DNA of 64,000 nucleotides from Scleropages formosus. Taxonomy: Eukaryota > Chordata > Actinopteri > Osteoglossiformes > Osteoglossidae. A model generated the notes under the pieces. That model did not search any database. It was not told the origin of the DNA and worked only from the letters and a program-made list of their open reading frames with translations. Made by a program: the position numbers and the translations under genes. The stretch covers positions 8,045,501-8,109,500 of the forward strand of contig NC_041827.1 of assembly GCF_900964775.1 (NCBI RefSeq). Direction: 5' to 3'. Every line of letters starts with the position of its first letter. The first letter of the stretch is position 1. Below are positions 8,901 through 24,489 of the stretch, piece by piece.

Positions 8901-10864
8901 ACTTCCTATAAATATATGTACATTATGCATTGTATATGCACTAGTTCCATTGGTTCAGTTCTATAGTTTCCTATCTTCATAATGAAATGACGTCCCCGTA
9001 TATTTGAATACTTATGAGCCAGAGAGAAGAAAGTGAACTTAATTTGGAGAAGAACCATATTTGGGTTGCATTTCACCAAATTCATTGTAAGCTTTTATCA
9101 TTTCACGTTATGTTTCCTGGAGCTACAGAAAGGATGATTTCCTGATCTTGATTTCTTCAAGACTAACAGGGAGAGACTGTGGGACTCAGTCTCTCTCCAT
9201 GAGCTTATTTATCTCTCTAGCTTTCTTTCCTCCTGCTCTCTCATATAACAGCCCCTGACACATGACATGCTCAAACGTACATAAGCTAACTTCTCTCTTT
9301 GTAATTGGAACCAGAGAGCATGCCAACGCATGAGAAGAAAGAAGGGTTTGGTAAGTGGGAAACCATTTGGTTGACCTATGGAGCATATGCCTGTCAAAGC
9401 AACATCTGCTGTGCGGGTACTTGGATAGCTGGATACTGTGAGGAGCACAGATATTTAAATAGGAACTTGCTGAGAGTCACTGACAGATAAGTAAAGACAG
9501 GCACGCAAACACATTTGCGCAGTCAAGTTTGCGCTTTGGTATGTCCCTGGCCACAAACATCTGTGTGTGTGTTAGTGTATGGAACGATGAGAAGTTGAGG
9601 GAGAGAGGGAAAAATGCAATGCAACCTATGTAAATAAACAGTTGGAAACATATGTTCGCAGACCCCACTCTACCCTCCCCGTCCCCTCCCGCCCGCTTCC
9701 TACCCCGTACCATGCCACTCCAGCTCTGATGTGGGACGGAGCGAGAGAGAGCGAGAACGGGCAAGCGGGCATGAGCAGCCAACTCCCCAAGACATCAAAG
9801 CCCTCATCTCAATGTGCAGGCTCTCATTAGTTCTGCAAGCGCAGCCCGAAAGACTTGTGATTGTGTACTGCTGGGGCTCACATTGGGCCTCTGGCAAACA
9901 CTTCAGAGGGAAGGCGTCCTCCAATTACAACTCCCCTGTTCTTCCACTACCACCCCAACCCACTGTAACCCCAGTGTGACCCCCGCTAACTCCCACAGTC
10001 ACCACTCCACCCCTATAATCTGGTTTAAAGTTGCAAACATCTGCTGATCTTATTCCTTTGTTGCTCTGCGCAGTGGATTGATAGACATCCATTACCGATC
10101 CACAGAGAAGCAGCTGCTCGTGTCGAGACACAGAGAGAGCGATTCCTGTCAAAGCAAATGTGTAACTAGTGTGGTCTGAGCAGGAATTTAGCCTTTAAAT
10201 TTCAAACCGTATGGGGCACCTCCCACCGAAGTAAACCTAGCTACTTCATTCCACAAGCAGCCTTGGTCAGTTGATGTGGGACTCCATGCATTTTTACTTT
10301 AGCCTTCTGAAAGAGTTGCCACCATTCAGGTACAACAGGTTCAGGTACTTATCAGTATTCACTGCCCACTGGAATGGCGGTGCTAAATTCACTCTGTGTT
10401 TTGAATTCAGATCAGAAGAGTTCATTTCGACAAAGATACCACGCGAACGACCTCGCTCAGACTTAGTTGGACTTTTTCGTTGGTAAATCTCAATGGATTT
10501 TGCTGTAGTGAAAAGCATGAAATAAAATTAATATCATATGAAAAGGAAATTGCTAGAACGAAGATGCCTCAAAAAAGGACAAAGAAGAACTTTTCAGATG
10601 CCTACATCAGTTTTTAACTTTTTCTAGGCATGTCACTAGTTTGTTATGAATACTCTTCCTTTTCCTTCCATCCTCTCTGTCATATAGAATTCCTACTGCT
10701 GCTGGTAATTCATCTGTCCTAACATTAAATTGTTGGTTATTTATTAAGTGAATGATTATTTCATCGGATTTATTTCACTGGTATTATTTTATTTTTGCAA
10801 TTCAAACGTAGCGAATGACAATTTCTGCAACGGATAAGGTTAAGTTATTATTTTTCTACTGGTT
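8901..10864. other. wnt1-arf3 intergenic, no gene
   Basis: No Wnt-type exon is seen: no cysteine-rich frame and no CKCHG-type motif. Open frames around 9642-10047 are proline- or serine-rich chance readings. A compositionally distinct block at 9640-10160 is listed separately. Confidence 0.55.
9640..10160. promoter_or_regulatory. Candidate regulatory block between wnt1 and arf3
   Basis: This block is more GC-rich and less repeat-like than its surroundings. At 10047-10160 it carries a CCTTTGTT motif (SOX/TCF type), TTGATAGACATCCATTA (homeodomain type) and CTGTCAAAGCAAATG. No repeat family is recognised in it. Enhancer function is inference from composition and motifs alone. Confidence 0.25.
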
Positions 10865-11010
10865 ATGAGGTGCACGGAGCTAAGAGCTTCCACTTCGCCT
10901 CAGAAGACTGCAGACTGGAGTGTGAAGATTTCTGAAGCCCCCTCCATTCTGAAATATCGCGAGATCTCTTCCTCCTTCGTGCCCGAGATTGACGTGTGTC
11001 ACCGTTGGAG
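10865..11010 (+). promoter_or_regulatory. arf3: arf3 promoter and likely non-coding exon 1
   Basis: A GC-rich block ends in a strong splice donor (GGAG/GTAAGT, exon end near 11010), followed by 2.5 kb without coding sequence before the ATG exon. It contains TATCGCGAGATC at 10955-10966, a near match to the TCTCGCGAGA motif bound by BANP at CpG-island promoters. The exon start is an estimate. Long frames on either strand here are by-products of base composition. Confidence 0.6.
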
Positions 11011-13464
11011 GTAAGTGAACGTTCAGGTATAGCTGAATTCTGAAATAACTGCAAAAATGATCGGTCAGCAATCGAATGGACACATAGATTTGTCCACTGA
11101 ACGCTGATTAGGGTGACAAATAGTGTCGTTTTGTTCGTGGTTACAAAAAAGGCGAGTTTACCGTGGCTGACCGTGCTTAGCTGATAGCTAACTCTGCGGC
11201 GTCTCGCGCGGCGAAGTGTCTCGTATGACTGGGGGACGGAGAGGCGGTTTCGCCCGCTAACAGCTCCTGAGTCCTGTTTGTCCGCAAAATTTGGCAAAAT
11301 GACGGCATTTCTTGGAACGCCGTTTGTGAATAACATGAGAGAAGAACGCTATTCATTTTTAGTTTATACAGGCAGATGACCCGCTAGCAAGCTTGTACGT
11401 GATAAGAATACATACAACACGCGGCTTAAGCTAGCTCGCCGCGATTAATTTACGGTACCGTAAACGTAATAGTTAATATTTACCGGTGGCCTCCGTCGTC
11501 CCTGCTTTTCAACGAAAACAGATAAAAATAGTAGCTAACAAGAAGGAGGCCCGTTCGGCTCAGCTGGAGCCTCTGTTGTTGGGAAGCTAGCGAGCAACAT
11601 TAGCTAGCAAGCTATGGGCTCAGTGACTGGCGCGGGACGCGAACACCGCAGTCAGAAGAAAATCATACTCGATTATAATTATATACAGACAGAGACAGAA
11701 TCGACGCCTTAGACTATTCTGTTGAAGATCTGTGTCTCACACGATGTAGAAGCGATTCTTCGGCGAACTGGTCCAGTAACTGTTAAGTAAACCATGTTAA
11801 AAAGTAACTGAGGTACATATAGATTTCTTTCGATCTCACACATGATGATGATTTTCTAACCAGGTACCATGATGATGTCATCCGGTAAACCAGCTACGAA
11901 ATTCGTGCAACTTTCACACGGCAGCAATACATTACTACTACTACTACCACAACTAATAATAATAGTTAATAATAAAGGTTTACAGAGCGCTTTGCTTGTC
12001 AGACGTGTTATTTGTGGGTTAATGCGAAACTAAGCACATGATCAGTACCATGGACAGTGCTGACTGATTGAAACGCAAAGACATGGCAAAATACAAATAT
12101 TTTGTATTTTAGTACTGATGGATATGTCATCTCAAGTAGAATTGACAGACTGGGGTAAGAAATTGAGTAGGACTAACTCACTTTCATTATCAGGTTAATT
12201 TTATTTACAGTAGGTGTTTGGAATAGTAGGACTGAGCCCTGCAAAAACACAGCAGTTCACGTTTACCTGAGATGTTACGGTATTTCTGGGTTTGATCTGC
12301 GTTGTTGTATACTTATGTCTTTCAAAACAGATATTGCTTCCTAAACAGGGAGCAATGTGCTTTTGTTGCTTAATAATTGTTAAATTCTAAAAATATGGGG
12401 TGTCAACTGAATGAGATCACTGCTGGATTACAAATATGAGCATAAACGTAAATGCATCAGTATCACTGTGTTCACATTGATAATTTATGATAGTACATGA
12501 CTGGTCATTAACTAAATAGCTCTTTGTATCAGAGCTACGGTATAATCATAGTGAAATAAATGAATTTTACAAAATAGATCTACTAATGTTTTTGAAGTAC
12601 ATGATGGAATTGTTCTCACTTTTACTATTTATGCTCTGCCAGTTTGTTCAGCAGGGGTATGAGACATCTCCAGTTCTTAAGAGCCTGCTAGTGTGCGAAT
12701 GTGTCACAGATTTAGTAACTGGTTATGGAATAGTGCTGTCTTTATTTGGAATGTGTCTTCTGGCACACAGAAATATGTTAATATCTCATTACTGGCAGTG
12801 GGTGTCTTGCAGGTGTTTGTCCTTTTTTGTAAATCATCTTTTTTAAACTCTTGTTATGGCAAAATGTGAATAACCTTTAGGCAACTGTATTCTGAATAAC
12901 ACATTAAAACTGTGCATCTTCGAGTTAGGATGTGTGGAAAACTGGAAGTGTTAAACAGATTGCAGTACAGCCTAGAGCCTTGGCAGCATCACAGCTCTGT
13001 GTGTGAGTGTGTGTTTGTGAGAAAAGGCTCCTGACAGTTCTAGAATGAACTTGACCGACGGTAACGTATGTAGGTGTTAAACTGCTCGCTGGCAAAAATC
13101 TGTGGGTAAATGTGTGCAAGAAGGAAGCTTGTGAACCGTGTTAATGAGGTCCATAGCACGCCTGTCCTGGTTTTCAACTATGGTCCATGCAGAGACTGTG
13201 TCAGCAGTTGCGCAGCACCTCACTGAGAAGGAAACATCAGAGCCTGGATGTGTTATTTGTGTGCTAATCTCCATAGTCACATTGCGTAGTCATGCTGTAC
13301 CCTTCAACAAACTTCAAATGATTTTTTTCTTTAACTGAAAAGTTTCTTTATATACTTTTAACATAGATTCTCTTAAAGTACTAATACGTTTTCCCTATTA
13401 TGAAGAATGAAGTTTTTTAGAATATTAATGTAGCAAATTCAAACAAATCCCTCTCAACCCACAG
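11011..13464 (+). other. arf3 intron in the 5' UTR
   Basis: A non-coding stretch between the presumed first exon and the ATG exon. No repeat family or RNA gene is recognised. Two or three candidate acceptors precede the ATG (after 13464, 13507 and 13526), so the 5' UTR may be alternatively spliced. Confidence 0.5.
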
Positions 13465-13579
13465 GTAATTGATGGAAACAGTGTTGATCCTTTTGATTAT
13501 TATTGTAGCGCTGCTCTTCTTCACAGTAGCCCCTGTCTCTCCAGATCATATGCTCATTGGTCGTGCAAGGCCCTGCTAG

Positions 13580-16409
<2,830 letters not shown>

Positions 16410-18470
16410 GGTGGAGCCAGTACAGTGGGAGGGGCAGGGGAGAGGGGGGGGGGAGGGAGGGACAGACACTTGTCAGATGGTAGTTCTTTTTTCTTCCCTG
16501 TTTTTAAGGGTGTGGGAACAGGTTTTGAATTTGAGGACCTCAAAGTTCATTGTAAACTGTAGATCCCCCCACCACCATTACTCTCTATGATCAAAAAAAA
16601 AAAAAAAAACACTGGTTCTGGAGAACTGGTTGTTTTCATAAGGTAGGCCTACTTTTATCTTTTTTTACACAAGAGCAAGTATGTTGTAAGGAACTGGGTT
16701 TTCCCAATTTTCCTGTTCAATGAAAACACTGTAAACCAAAAGCAAAGAAAGACATCCTTTGATTGAATGGCACAGATTGTTACAACTGAGCTGAATTAAC
16801 ACATTATTATTATTAATAAATCATAATACTTGCCCAAACCTACAGAAGTAATGGCAGTGTGATGTAATTAACTCGCATAACATTTCATGTTAAGCTAGGC
16901 TTGACAAATAACGGAAACATTAAGTCTCTATGACTTGGTCTGGTAAAACCCTGAGTCAGATCAAATGTATCTCCAGAACTGCAATTTTGTCAGCATTCTT
17001 TGAATGTCCAACCCATAATCACCATTACTTTAAGGAACTGTTTTCACATATTACGTCATGTTTTGGAGTTCAGTCATAGTTATGGTGAACATGTGCATGC
17101 TTTGCCCACTCTACCTTGTCTGTGTGAGCTAGAACAGGATTGTGTGTATAAATCTGCATGTAGTACCACTCTTGGAACTCCAGAACATCACAATAGTGAC
17201 ACTACGGGTGTGCCTATAATGTATTTATTGTCACGCTACAGGTTCAGAATTGATTATATATCTCTGACCTTGCACAGAAGCATTCTGATATTAATGAACT
17301 GTTTAATGAATGAATTAATTAACTAAATGCATTCTCAAAATTTACTGCACAGTTAGGCCCATAGACTGTGCTTCTTGGATCATATGGTTCCATTACCTTT
17401 TTATTTGTGTTGTGATTAGTCACAGCATTGTTGTGTCGTGAGTGTCAGTTCGAACTGTGTGTTTTCTGTTTTTGAATTCGTTCCAACCAGGTGTTCGTCC
17501 ACCTATTCTGTGAATATGTAAGCTTTTGTTGCTGAATGTCTAATTAAATGTACATTTTTTGTAGACCGAGGAGGAAAATTAAGTATGTGACAATGTTTGA
17601 TATTGTTGTAAATCGCATATCTAAGTTTATGTTGGATCTTTTATCTTGTTTGCAAATATTTTATTGGAAAGTACCTCTTTAGTATTGTGAGGTCATTTTA
17701 AGAATTTAGATTTTATTTATTATTTTGAAAATATTTTCTTTGTGTTGTCTTTTTTGTAGTTGTTTGCACTAACACAGGTAGTTGGTCATGTATGTGGAAT
17801 TAGTAGCATATAAAAACATTTCATCTACTCTGCTCATGGTCTGTCTGCTTGTGCACTGCCTGTTGGCTGAATCAGTAGATGGTTAAATGGTTAGGTTGAT
17901 ACGTAGTTACAGTAGATAGATGGTGTCCCCATTTCTTTATCCAAACCTTGAGTAGGTAATACTGCCTGCCTGTCGCATGTCCACATTGATTTGTTGTACT
18001 TAGACTGTATCCACCATGCAGGCATAGAGCTTGTATTGCATGACCCGTACTTGCTTTTTGAATGAGTAAATGTAAACAGAGGTAGAATGCTTGCTAGACT
18101 CTGAAGTAGCTCAGAGTGAGTTTGCTCTCGCCAGCCATGCACTCATATTCTGCAAACTGTATCTGCTGCTGTGATGTTGATAGGTAGGTAGGTAGGTAGA
18201 TTTCTCTTTAGCTGTGACTCATGGTGTGCGTAGTGATGGAGGCCTGTGGTGACAATCTCAAACATGCATTGCACTTGTCAAATACAGCCACCTCTGACTC
18301 AGGAGAGGGGGGACAACAGTCTCCCATGGAGGGGATCTTGCATTACTGTCTGCCTGGGAAAAGTACTGTTCTTGCTCCTGCTTTTCTGGGTCTCTTACTA
18401 GTAAGTAGCACTAGTGAAGCTTAAGTGGCCGGGATAATACCTGGTTGGAAATAAATGTTTTTTTTTTTTG
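16410..18470 (+). other. arf3: arf3 3' UTR
   Basis: A long, AT-rich non-coding stretch follows the stop. It contains an internal A-run (about 16591-16609), a GTAG tetranucleotide run (18178-18198) and a canonical AATAAA at 18450-18455, taken here as the polyadenylation signal. By recall human ARF3 also has a long 3' UTR. The end is an estimate. Confidence 0.55.
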
Positions 18471-20285
18471 TTTTTTTTTTAAATCTCATTGTTAAGTTCT
18501 TTGAGATAATGTGGTGAATTTTTTTTATTCGTTGTATTTTTTCTTGTACACGAGTGGACTAGAAAGATCAGAGTGCTATTGTTGTATGTACTTTAACTTG
18601 GATCAGTTGTGAAACTGAGCCCTTGATTCCCTTACACTTGAGCAATGACTTGAAGCTGTGTGAAGTAATAGCATTGTTCTGTTTAACACTGCAAGACAGA
18701 CCTGAACTCAAAGGAATGTGTCCCCTTTCAGAGGGGAACTGTGGAACAAGATGGGCAGGTGAGTTGCTATCACAGATAAGCGGTAATCCCTCCTTTTATG
18801 ATTTTTAGAGCTGTTTTAAAACTGTGAAATATGACTTCTGAGTCAGAAAGTGTTGACTTCTGTCGTATTTAAACAAGATGTCTGGAGATGAGCAAGGGAA
18901 ATTAATTTTAAACCCAGTTGTGTAACATTCCATCATTAATGATAGGTAACTCCAGTGGTTATTTTAAGAACAGTTGTTCCAGTGGGTGTAATGCATCCAT
19001 ACACTGATTGTGTGTTTATAAATACACATACGTTCAACTTCTTAAAGCAAATGTGTTAATTTGTTTATTTTTTGTGGCCTTATACAGTATAATAGTGTTG
19101 TGTTTTTAGTTACTTTTTAATTGCTTAGCAAATTGATGGAGGATAGGGGCATAATCAAAATCCTTATATACCACTAAACCAGGTCATTTGATTGTTGAAA
19201 AACATATTGCTGCTTTTTACTAACATGTCAGATTTCCTATTTCCACATTTGTGTTTGTCCTTAGTGGAAAACTAGTTTGTAATGTTTTGCTTTTTCTCCC
19301 TTTTGCTCCTGTGTTTTATGTGTGCTTGTTTTTTATGGGTTTTTTTTGGGGGTCGTAGATTTGATGTTTCAGGTCCAATTTTGATGGATAAACATTGTCT
19401 GTGAAAAATCTAAATCATGTAAAAATACTGGTGATGATAAATTATTCAGTGATGCACTGAAAAAAAGTGGTCACTTTGATTAAGCGTTTAGTCCCTGGGG
19501 TCTCCGCCTGACCCTATGACAGTAAAACAAAGTCCTGCTGTGCTGAAAAATAAACCTGTTTTCCGTTTGACCTCTCCAGTTGACTGGCTCTGTGTGGATC
19601 TTGTGGTGGGTTGGGGGTGGCAGGTTTGAGGTGTGGAAAAAAGGAGTAAAAGTGTCAAGACAACACATGGATGCTACCAGCCTGAGCTGTTAAGCATGTG
19701 CTTGTTAATAAAAATAACTTTTATGAGTACTTTTGAGCTAAATTTTGTTTCAAGCTGCAAATATAAGGTGGGTGGTACTGATGCAATAGAACTTAGCATT
19801 TTAATGATGGTGATCTTCATATGGGTGACCTTTTTGTTGGGCTTTGAGCTACATTCCACAAGAAGTCAAGAGACCAGTAATTCATGAGTTCTTTGTAGGC
19901 AAAGACAGATGGCAGAATCTCAGCTCTGCACTACTACAGACAAAACAACAGTCTAATATCTGGTATACTGCCTCTCTTGATCTCCAGAGCTATGGATTGT
20001 TCACTGTAAAGTGATACTCAAAACTCCTATTATCCCAGAAACTGTGAGGTGGAGTACAGACCCTCCCTTCTCTAGGTATTTACCCCTTTTTCCATTTGAC
20101 CTCTGCTCTTTGACCTACTGGTTCTGTGTCTCTCCTACTCTGAATGATAGCAAGTAACTGGAGGCCTGAGGATAGCAAGGTGCAAATGATAGTAGAAGTA
20201 TCATGATAAGATGTGGTCATTTCCAGACTTGATACATTAAGACATTTTCAACTTTTCGTTGAAAATATGGAACTGTTGCTAAACA
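18471..20285. other. arf3-erbb3 intergenic, nothing recognised
   Basis: AT-rich DNA with T-runs. No coding exon, RNA gene or repeat family is recognised. If arf3 uses a more distal poly(A) site, part of this is 3' UTR. Confidence 0.5.
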
Positions 20286-20982
20286 TGGGTAGCATCATGC
20301 TGCTGCAAGTAACGCTGATGCCTCAAGTGAGCTGTGTATTCAGACATAAATTCAATCCCAGTTCAGCCTGTGTGACGTTTGCATGTTTGCCCTGTGTCTG
20401 TGTGAGTTTCCTCCAGGTGCTCTTGTTTTCTCCCACATTTACAATTTACAAGTAGCAGTTATACTCGAACGGAAGTAAAAAAGATTAGACCAGCGCAATG
20501 TCTCAAAGCGCTCAATGCACCCCCTGAATGACTGCACTGAGGAGCTAACAGACATTTGACCGGCATGATGGAGACAGAGGCTATTGGTAAGAAGAACCTC
20601 CAGAAGTGGCTCTTTGTGCACTGTAACTGAACGGTCCAGTGACTAAAAAAGTACAAGGAAATCAAGGAAGGAACCATCACGATCCATCACATTCTGAACT
20701 CTCAGGAGGTGCCCACACCTTCGAACAAGGGCAAGACAACAGTTAATCCAAATCAACTCTGCAAGTATTCTAGTTACCCTCTGATCTGAAATGCTATATT
20801 TTTTCCCCATGTTATCCATTGTTGATTAACCATGAATCATGGATGAGTAACCCATTATAAGTAGTGTATCTAGCAGTGTAAGTCACCTTGGTGAACAAGG
20901 TATGTGAGCTGATAACGCCACATAGAGTTCGTTGGAAGTTGCTTTGGAGAAAAGCATCTGCTAAATAAATAAATAAATGTAA
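20286..20982 (+). mobile_element. Family C SINE split by unrelated sequence
   Basis: The tRNA-like head and GTTTCCTCC-type segment occupy 20286-20438. The other end, from ATGGATGAGTAACCCATTAT through GCTTTGGAGAAAAGCATCTG and an AAAT-repeat tail, occupies 20838-20982. Compared with the copy at 5350-5700, about 75 bp of body is replaced by about 400 bp of unrelated DNA. Confidence 0.65.
20439..20837. other. Unassigned 400-bp segment within a SINE
   Basis: It separates the two halves of the family C SINE. No terminal repeats, no duplication at the junctions and no readable protein are seen. It could be an inserted element of unknown family or a gene-conversion or rearrangement product. Confidence 0.4.
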
Positions 20983-21492
20983 CCAAACAAAATACTTGTA
21001 TATGGATCAAAAACTGATACGCACAGGGGGCCAGAAACAGTCTGAATGTCTGTCTTCAACAGTGCCAAGGCCACATCACCAGAGCAGAGAAAAATGTTGA
21101 TGCTTCTGAGTCCCATGATTCAAAAGAGACTTTAATTCAAATGGACTGTGTCTCCTCCCTCTGCATGGAGTTGGGATTGCAGGGTGAGGATTTCAATCCA
21201 CTGCTACAGAAATGCTTTTGTATTACTAGCAAAGCAATTAATTTAAAACAGATATTCACAGAGTGAAACAACTTCATCTCCGGTCACTCTCATCCAGTGA
21301 AAGTTTTCAAGGAACCACTTTTTCAGTCTTAAGATTCACCAGTTTATTTCCACGTGTCTATCAGCAATAATTTGCCGGTCAGGTGAATGTGGGTACGCAA
21401 TGTTATAGCAAGTCCTGGCAGTGTTTTTACTAGAAGACCACTCCTTCACATTCACATTCACATTCGTTTCCAATCACTGTCCACACTAACCA
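20983..21492. other. Intergenic, nothing recognised
   Basis: No gene signature. A short CATTCA run is seen near 21451-21466. Confidence 0.5.
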
Positions 21493-21692
21493 CACACACA
21501 CTGGCTGAAACCACTTGTCCCAAGTGGGGTCACGGCAAGCTGGAGCCTAACCCGGCAACACATTGCCAGGGCTGGAGAGGGCACACCTAAGACTGGATCC
21601 AGTCTGTCACAGGACACCCCAAGCAGGACTTGAACCCCAGATCCACCCGAGAACAGGACTTGGCTCAACCCACCGTGCCACTGCATCCCCCT
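21493..21692 (-). mobile_element. tRNA-derived SINE, family A
   Basis: Minus-oriented copy with a perfect 13-bp target-site duplication, TCCACACTAACCA, at 21480-21492 and 21693-21705. It is moderately diverged from the other copies (B-box remnant GGTTCAAGTCC). Confidence 0.9.
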
Positions 21693-21705
21693 TCCACACT
21701 AACCA

Positions 21706-22440
21706 GTTGTGTACAATTCGATCTGAGAGACGTTCACCCTCGTGAGTAAACAGGATTGTTCACATTCATGTTACTTGGCTCTCAGTGTCAATCTGTATTT
21801 GTAATTCATAACTTAATAATATAATGTATAATAGTTTGCAGTGTGCTGTATTACAGCAGAAATAAACTATCTGTTTATACTAACAACTTTCAAAAGACAG
21901 TACTGAAGGATTTTTAAACAACTCAGAGGCACAGGAGTGCAGTGCCATAAAAAACCTTTATTTTCTCATCTGCTTCATCAGATTTCTTAGCATATACAAT
22001 TTAAATATTGATTAGATATGCTATTAATTATTTTACATATAATATGTATCTTTGTTAGAATATTTGATTTGTTAAACCTGATGTAGTACTTGTTGACGAG
22101 TTGACTAATTGTTTACAGGTAAACTGGTGAAAATTCACAGCTAAAGTGTCTATATGTGAAACATTCAGTCACAACTTAGTTTAAAACCTGAAAACACCAA
22201 ATCAGTACATAAAAACAGTACCAAAAAACAAATCAGATGAAACTCCATGTAAATTTGGTTTACAAACTATTATATACACATGCATATATGTGCATTATTC
22301 ACACACAGGAATTACCATTTTGGTTGTAACTAGGCAATTTATGTTTATCATTTAATTGCTATGTTTTTACATATGTGTATTGACTACTTAGACTTTTACA
22401 TGTTATAAAAAAAAGAAACATTTTTTTCTACAAATACCTG
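21706..22440. other. Intergenic, nothing recognised
   Basis: Strongly AT-rich, with no gene, RNA or repeat signature. Confidence 0.5.
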
Positions 22441-22646
22441 GATACATTTAGCTGACAATTTTCTCTCAAGCAATTTACACTGTTAAACTACCTACATTTA
22501 TTTAACCATTTATACAGCTGGATAATTTTACTGGAGCAATTTAAGGTAAGTACCTTACTCAAGGGTACTAAAGCTGGAGGTGGGATTTTAACCTCTGATA
22601 GTGGGTCTAAAAGCAGCAGCTGTAACCACTATGCTACCATTTGTCC
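22441..22646 (-). mobile_element. V-SINE-like SINE (family B)
   Basis: On the minus strand a tRNA-like head (GGTAGCATAGTGGTTA) is followed by the core CTTGAGTAAGGTACTTACCT, AATTGCTCCAGTAAAATTA, and a tail ending in GCTAAATGTAT. The structure is complete but no duplication was identified. Confidence 0.8.
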
Positions 22647-23683
22647 TTACCTAAATAAATCAGTAGTTTGATTTTTTTCTGCTTTCTTCTTGTGGGGTAC
22701 TTACTAAGTTACCTTGTTAAAAATACCGTGGTTTCAATCAGAGTTGCTTGCACTGTTCAATCAGTGTCTTTTGTTGACTTGAGTTACAGGAGTAGCCAGT
22801 TTCTTAGAAACCGGTTCGGTGAGCAATCACACACAGTCCCAGTTTGCACATTGTCAGAGATGTGGAGTGAAACGTGGGTTATTCTTTGTCTTGCTCTTGC
22901 CAAACCCGAATTTCTGCCCTTGTGTAGTTGGCACTGTGGGCCTTTTTGTCTGTGTTTGCCCGCACAAACAACACGAAGCCGTCCAAATGCAAATGTGTTT
23001 GTATTCGTCTCTGTCATCTGAGTAAATAATGGGGCGATCCAAGTGTAAGTGGGTTTTGTAGCCCAGTTTTCAGCAGGGGAGCAGCTCACTGTCTTTTGGT
23101 TTTTACCAATTAATTGATCCACTCGTTGGCGGGAGATGTCTCCAGGTGTCACTGTAACACGTCTGAGGCGCAGTTCCTGGAACAAATAAACAAGAAAGGA
23201 CTACGTGTCACTTTTGTTCCACCTCTTATTGCTTTGTTTACCTGTCTTGTGCCCTAGTCATCATTTGACTTTTCTTTTCTTCAACAAAGAGCAGCCTTAG
23301 TTGATTATGCTGAGACGCTAAAATGTTTTGAAGAGGTCGTCCCAAAGGAAACTTATTGAAACATGTAACAAAAATAATGGAAGTACAGCACAATTCTGCA
23401 GAAGGAAAAAAATCAAATGAAATGGTAAACCAGGAAGACTTACAAATACCTTAAGGGTATTTTTAAAGAAGACAAATTTATGTGCAATTTCAATGACAGC
23501 TGTAAGAAAAATCTGAAAGAAAACTCTCAGGCTGAAGTTGTCATCTCATAATTATGAAGAAGTTCATGAGCAGTACGGCACTGAGTATGATGGTACGCTG
23601 GAAGTTCCCACTGCTCATACTTCTGCTGCAGTATGCTACAGACTCTCAAACCCATCAAGGTAGGATATGTACAATTACTATTA
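22647..23683. other. Intergenic, nothing firmly recognised
   Basis: A 133-codon minus-strand frame (22784-23185) is open, but it shows no domain, splice context or compositional support, so it is not called as a gene. Confidence 0.45.
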
Positions 23684-23884
23684 TTCATCTTTATTTAGCT
23701 TACAGCTTTTTCCCATGTGATTTGCAATGTTAGATAACTTTACAGTATAGAAAGGTATTCTGACTGTATTAATTCAGGGTAAGTACCATGGTTGATAGTA
23801 CTGCAGCAGTACTGAGAGTGATTCATCCCAGGAACCTTCTGACTGCAAGACAACGGTGTTAACCAGCACGCCACATGCTGCCCT
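23684..23884 (-). mobile_element. V-SINE-like SINE (family B), diverged
   Basis: A tail-like TTTATTTAGCTTACAGCTTTT at the left and a tRNA-like head (minus strand GGCAGCATGTGGCG) at the right flank a decayed core. Old copy. Confidence 0.6.
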
Positions 23885-24489
23885 ATACATAGCGACCATA
23901 TCGTGGTCATTTGTTCCTCGGTACAATCAGCTGATGCGTACTGACAAGTGGTCTTTTTGCGGAAAAAAAAGGGTGAGACAAATCAATAAAATACTTGGGT
24001 CTTCAAAGCTAAATATGGGCCACAAAGTATATCTTGCAGTGAAACAATGTATAGAGAGGACCTTCTTGTCATACACAGGTTGTGATTCATCTTGGTGGTC
24101 CCAGATCTTGTTCCACTCGGTCAGAAAGAATGTAGAACTGGTGACGAATTAAGTGGGTTGGGAAGGGTGCAAAAGTGTTTGGCTCATCAAATTAGTCAAC
24201 GGATCTCCTAGTTTCCATTATCGGAAAATCTTGGAGCAACAAAATCAATGATTCTTCACAAAACCAAATCGCCTATTTTGGCATGTCACGGCTTCAGTGA
24301 TGCACACGGCAGAAAGTGGAGTTCTCCTTGTTTGCACCGCAAGTAGGTTCTCCATGCACAAAGTGCTCAGAGAGAGAGTGACTGGCCAGGTCAATGGGGT
24401 GGACAGAATAATGAAAATAACACATGAATAAGGAATTTAACTTTGAAATAACTACATCACAATTACAAATGAAACTGCAAAGGTGAGTC
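23885..24489. other. Intergenic, nothing recognised
   Basis: No gene is seen. It may include the decayed left end of the adjacent Tc1-like element. Confidence 0.4.

Noticed and set aside
10863-11336. 157-codon minus-strand open frame over the arf3 promoter
   Set aside because: It lies in a GC-rich promoter, has no recognisable domain and overlaps the presumed arf3 first exon. Open by composition.
22784-23185. 133-codon minus-strand open frame between arf3 and erbb3
   Set aside because: No domain, no splice signals and no compositional change. Could be a very old transposon fragment, but nothing supports it.
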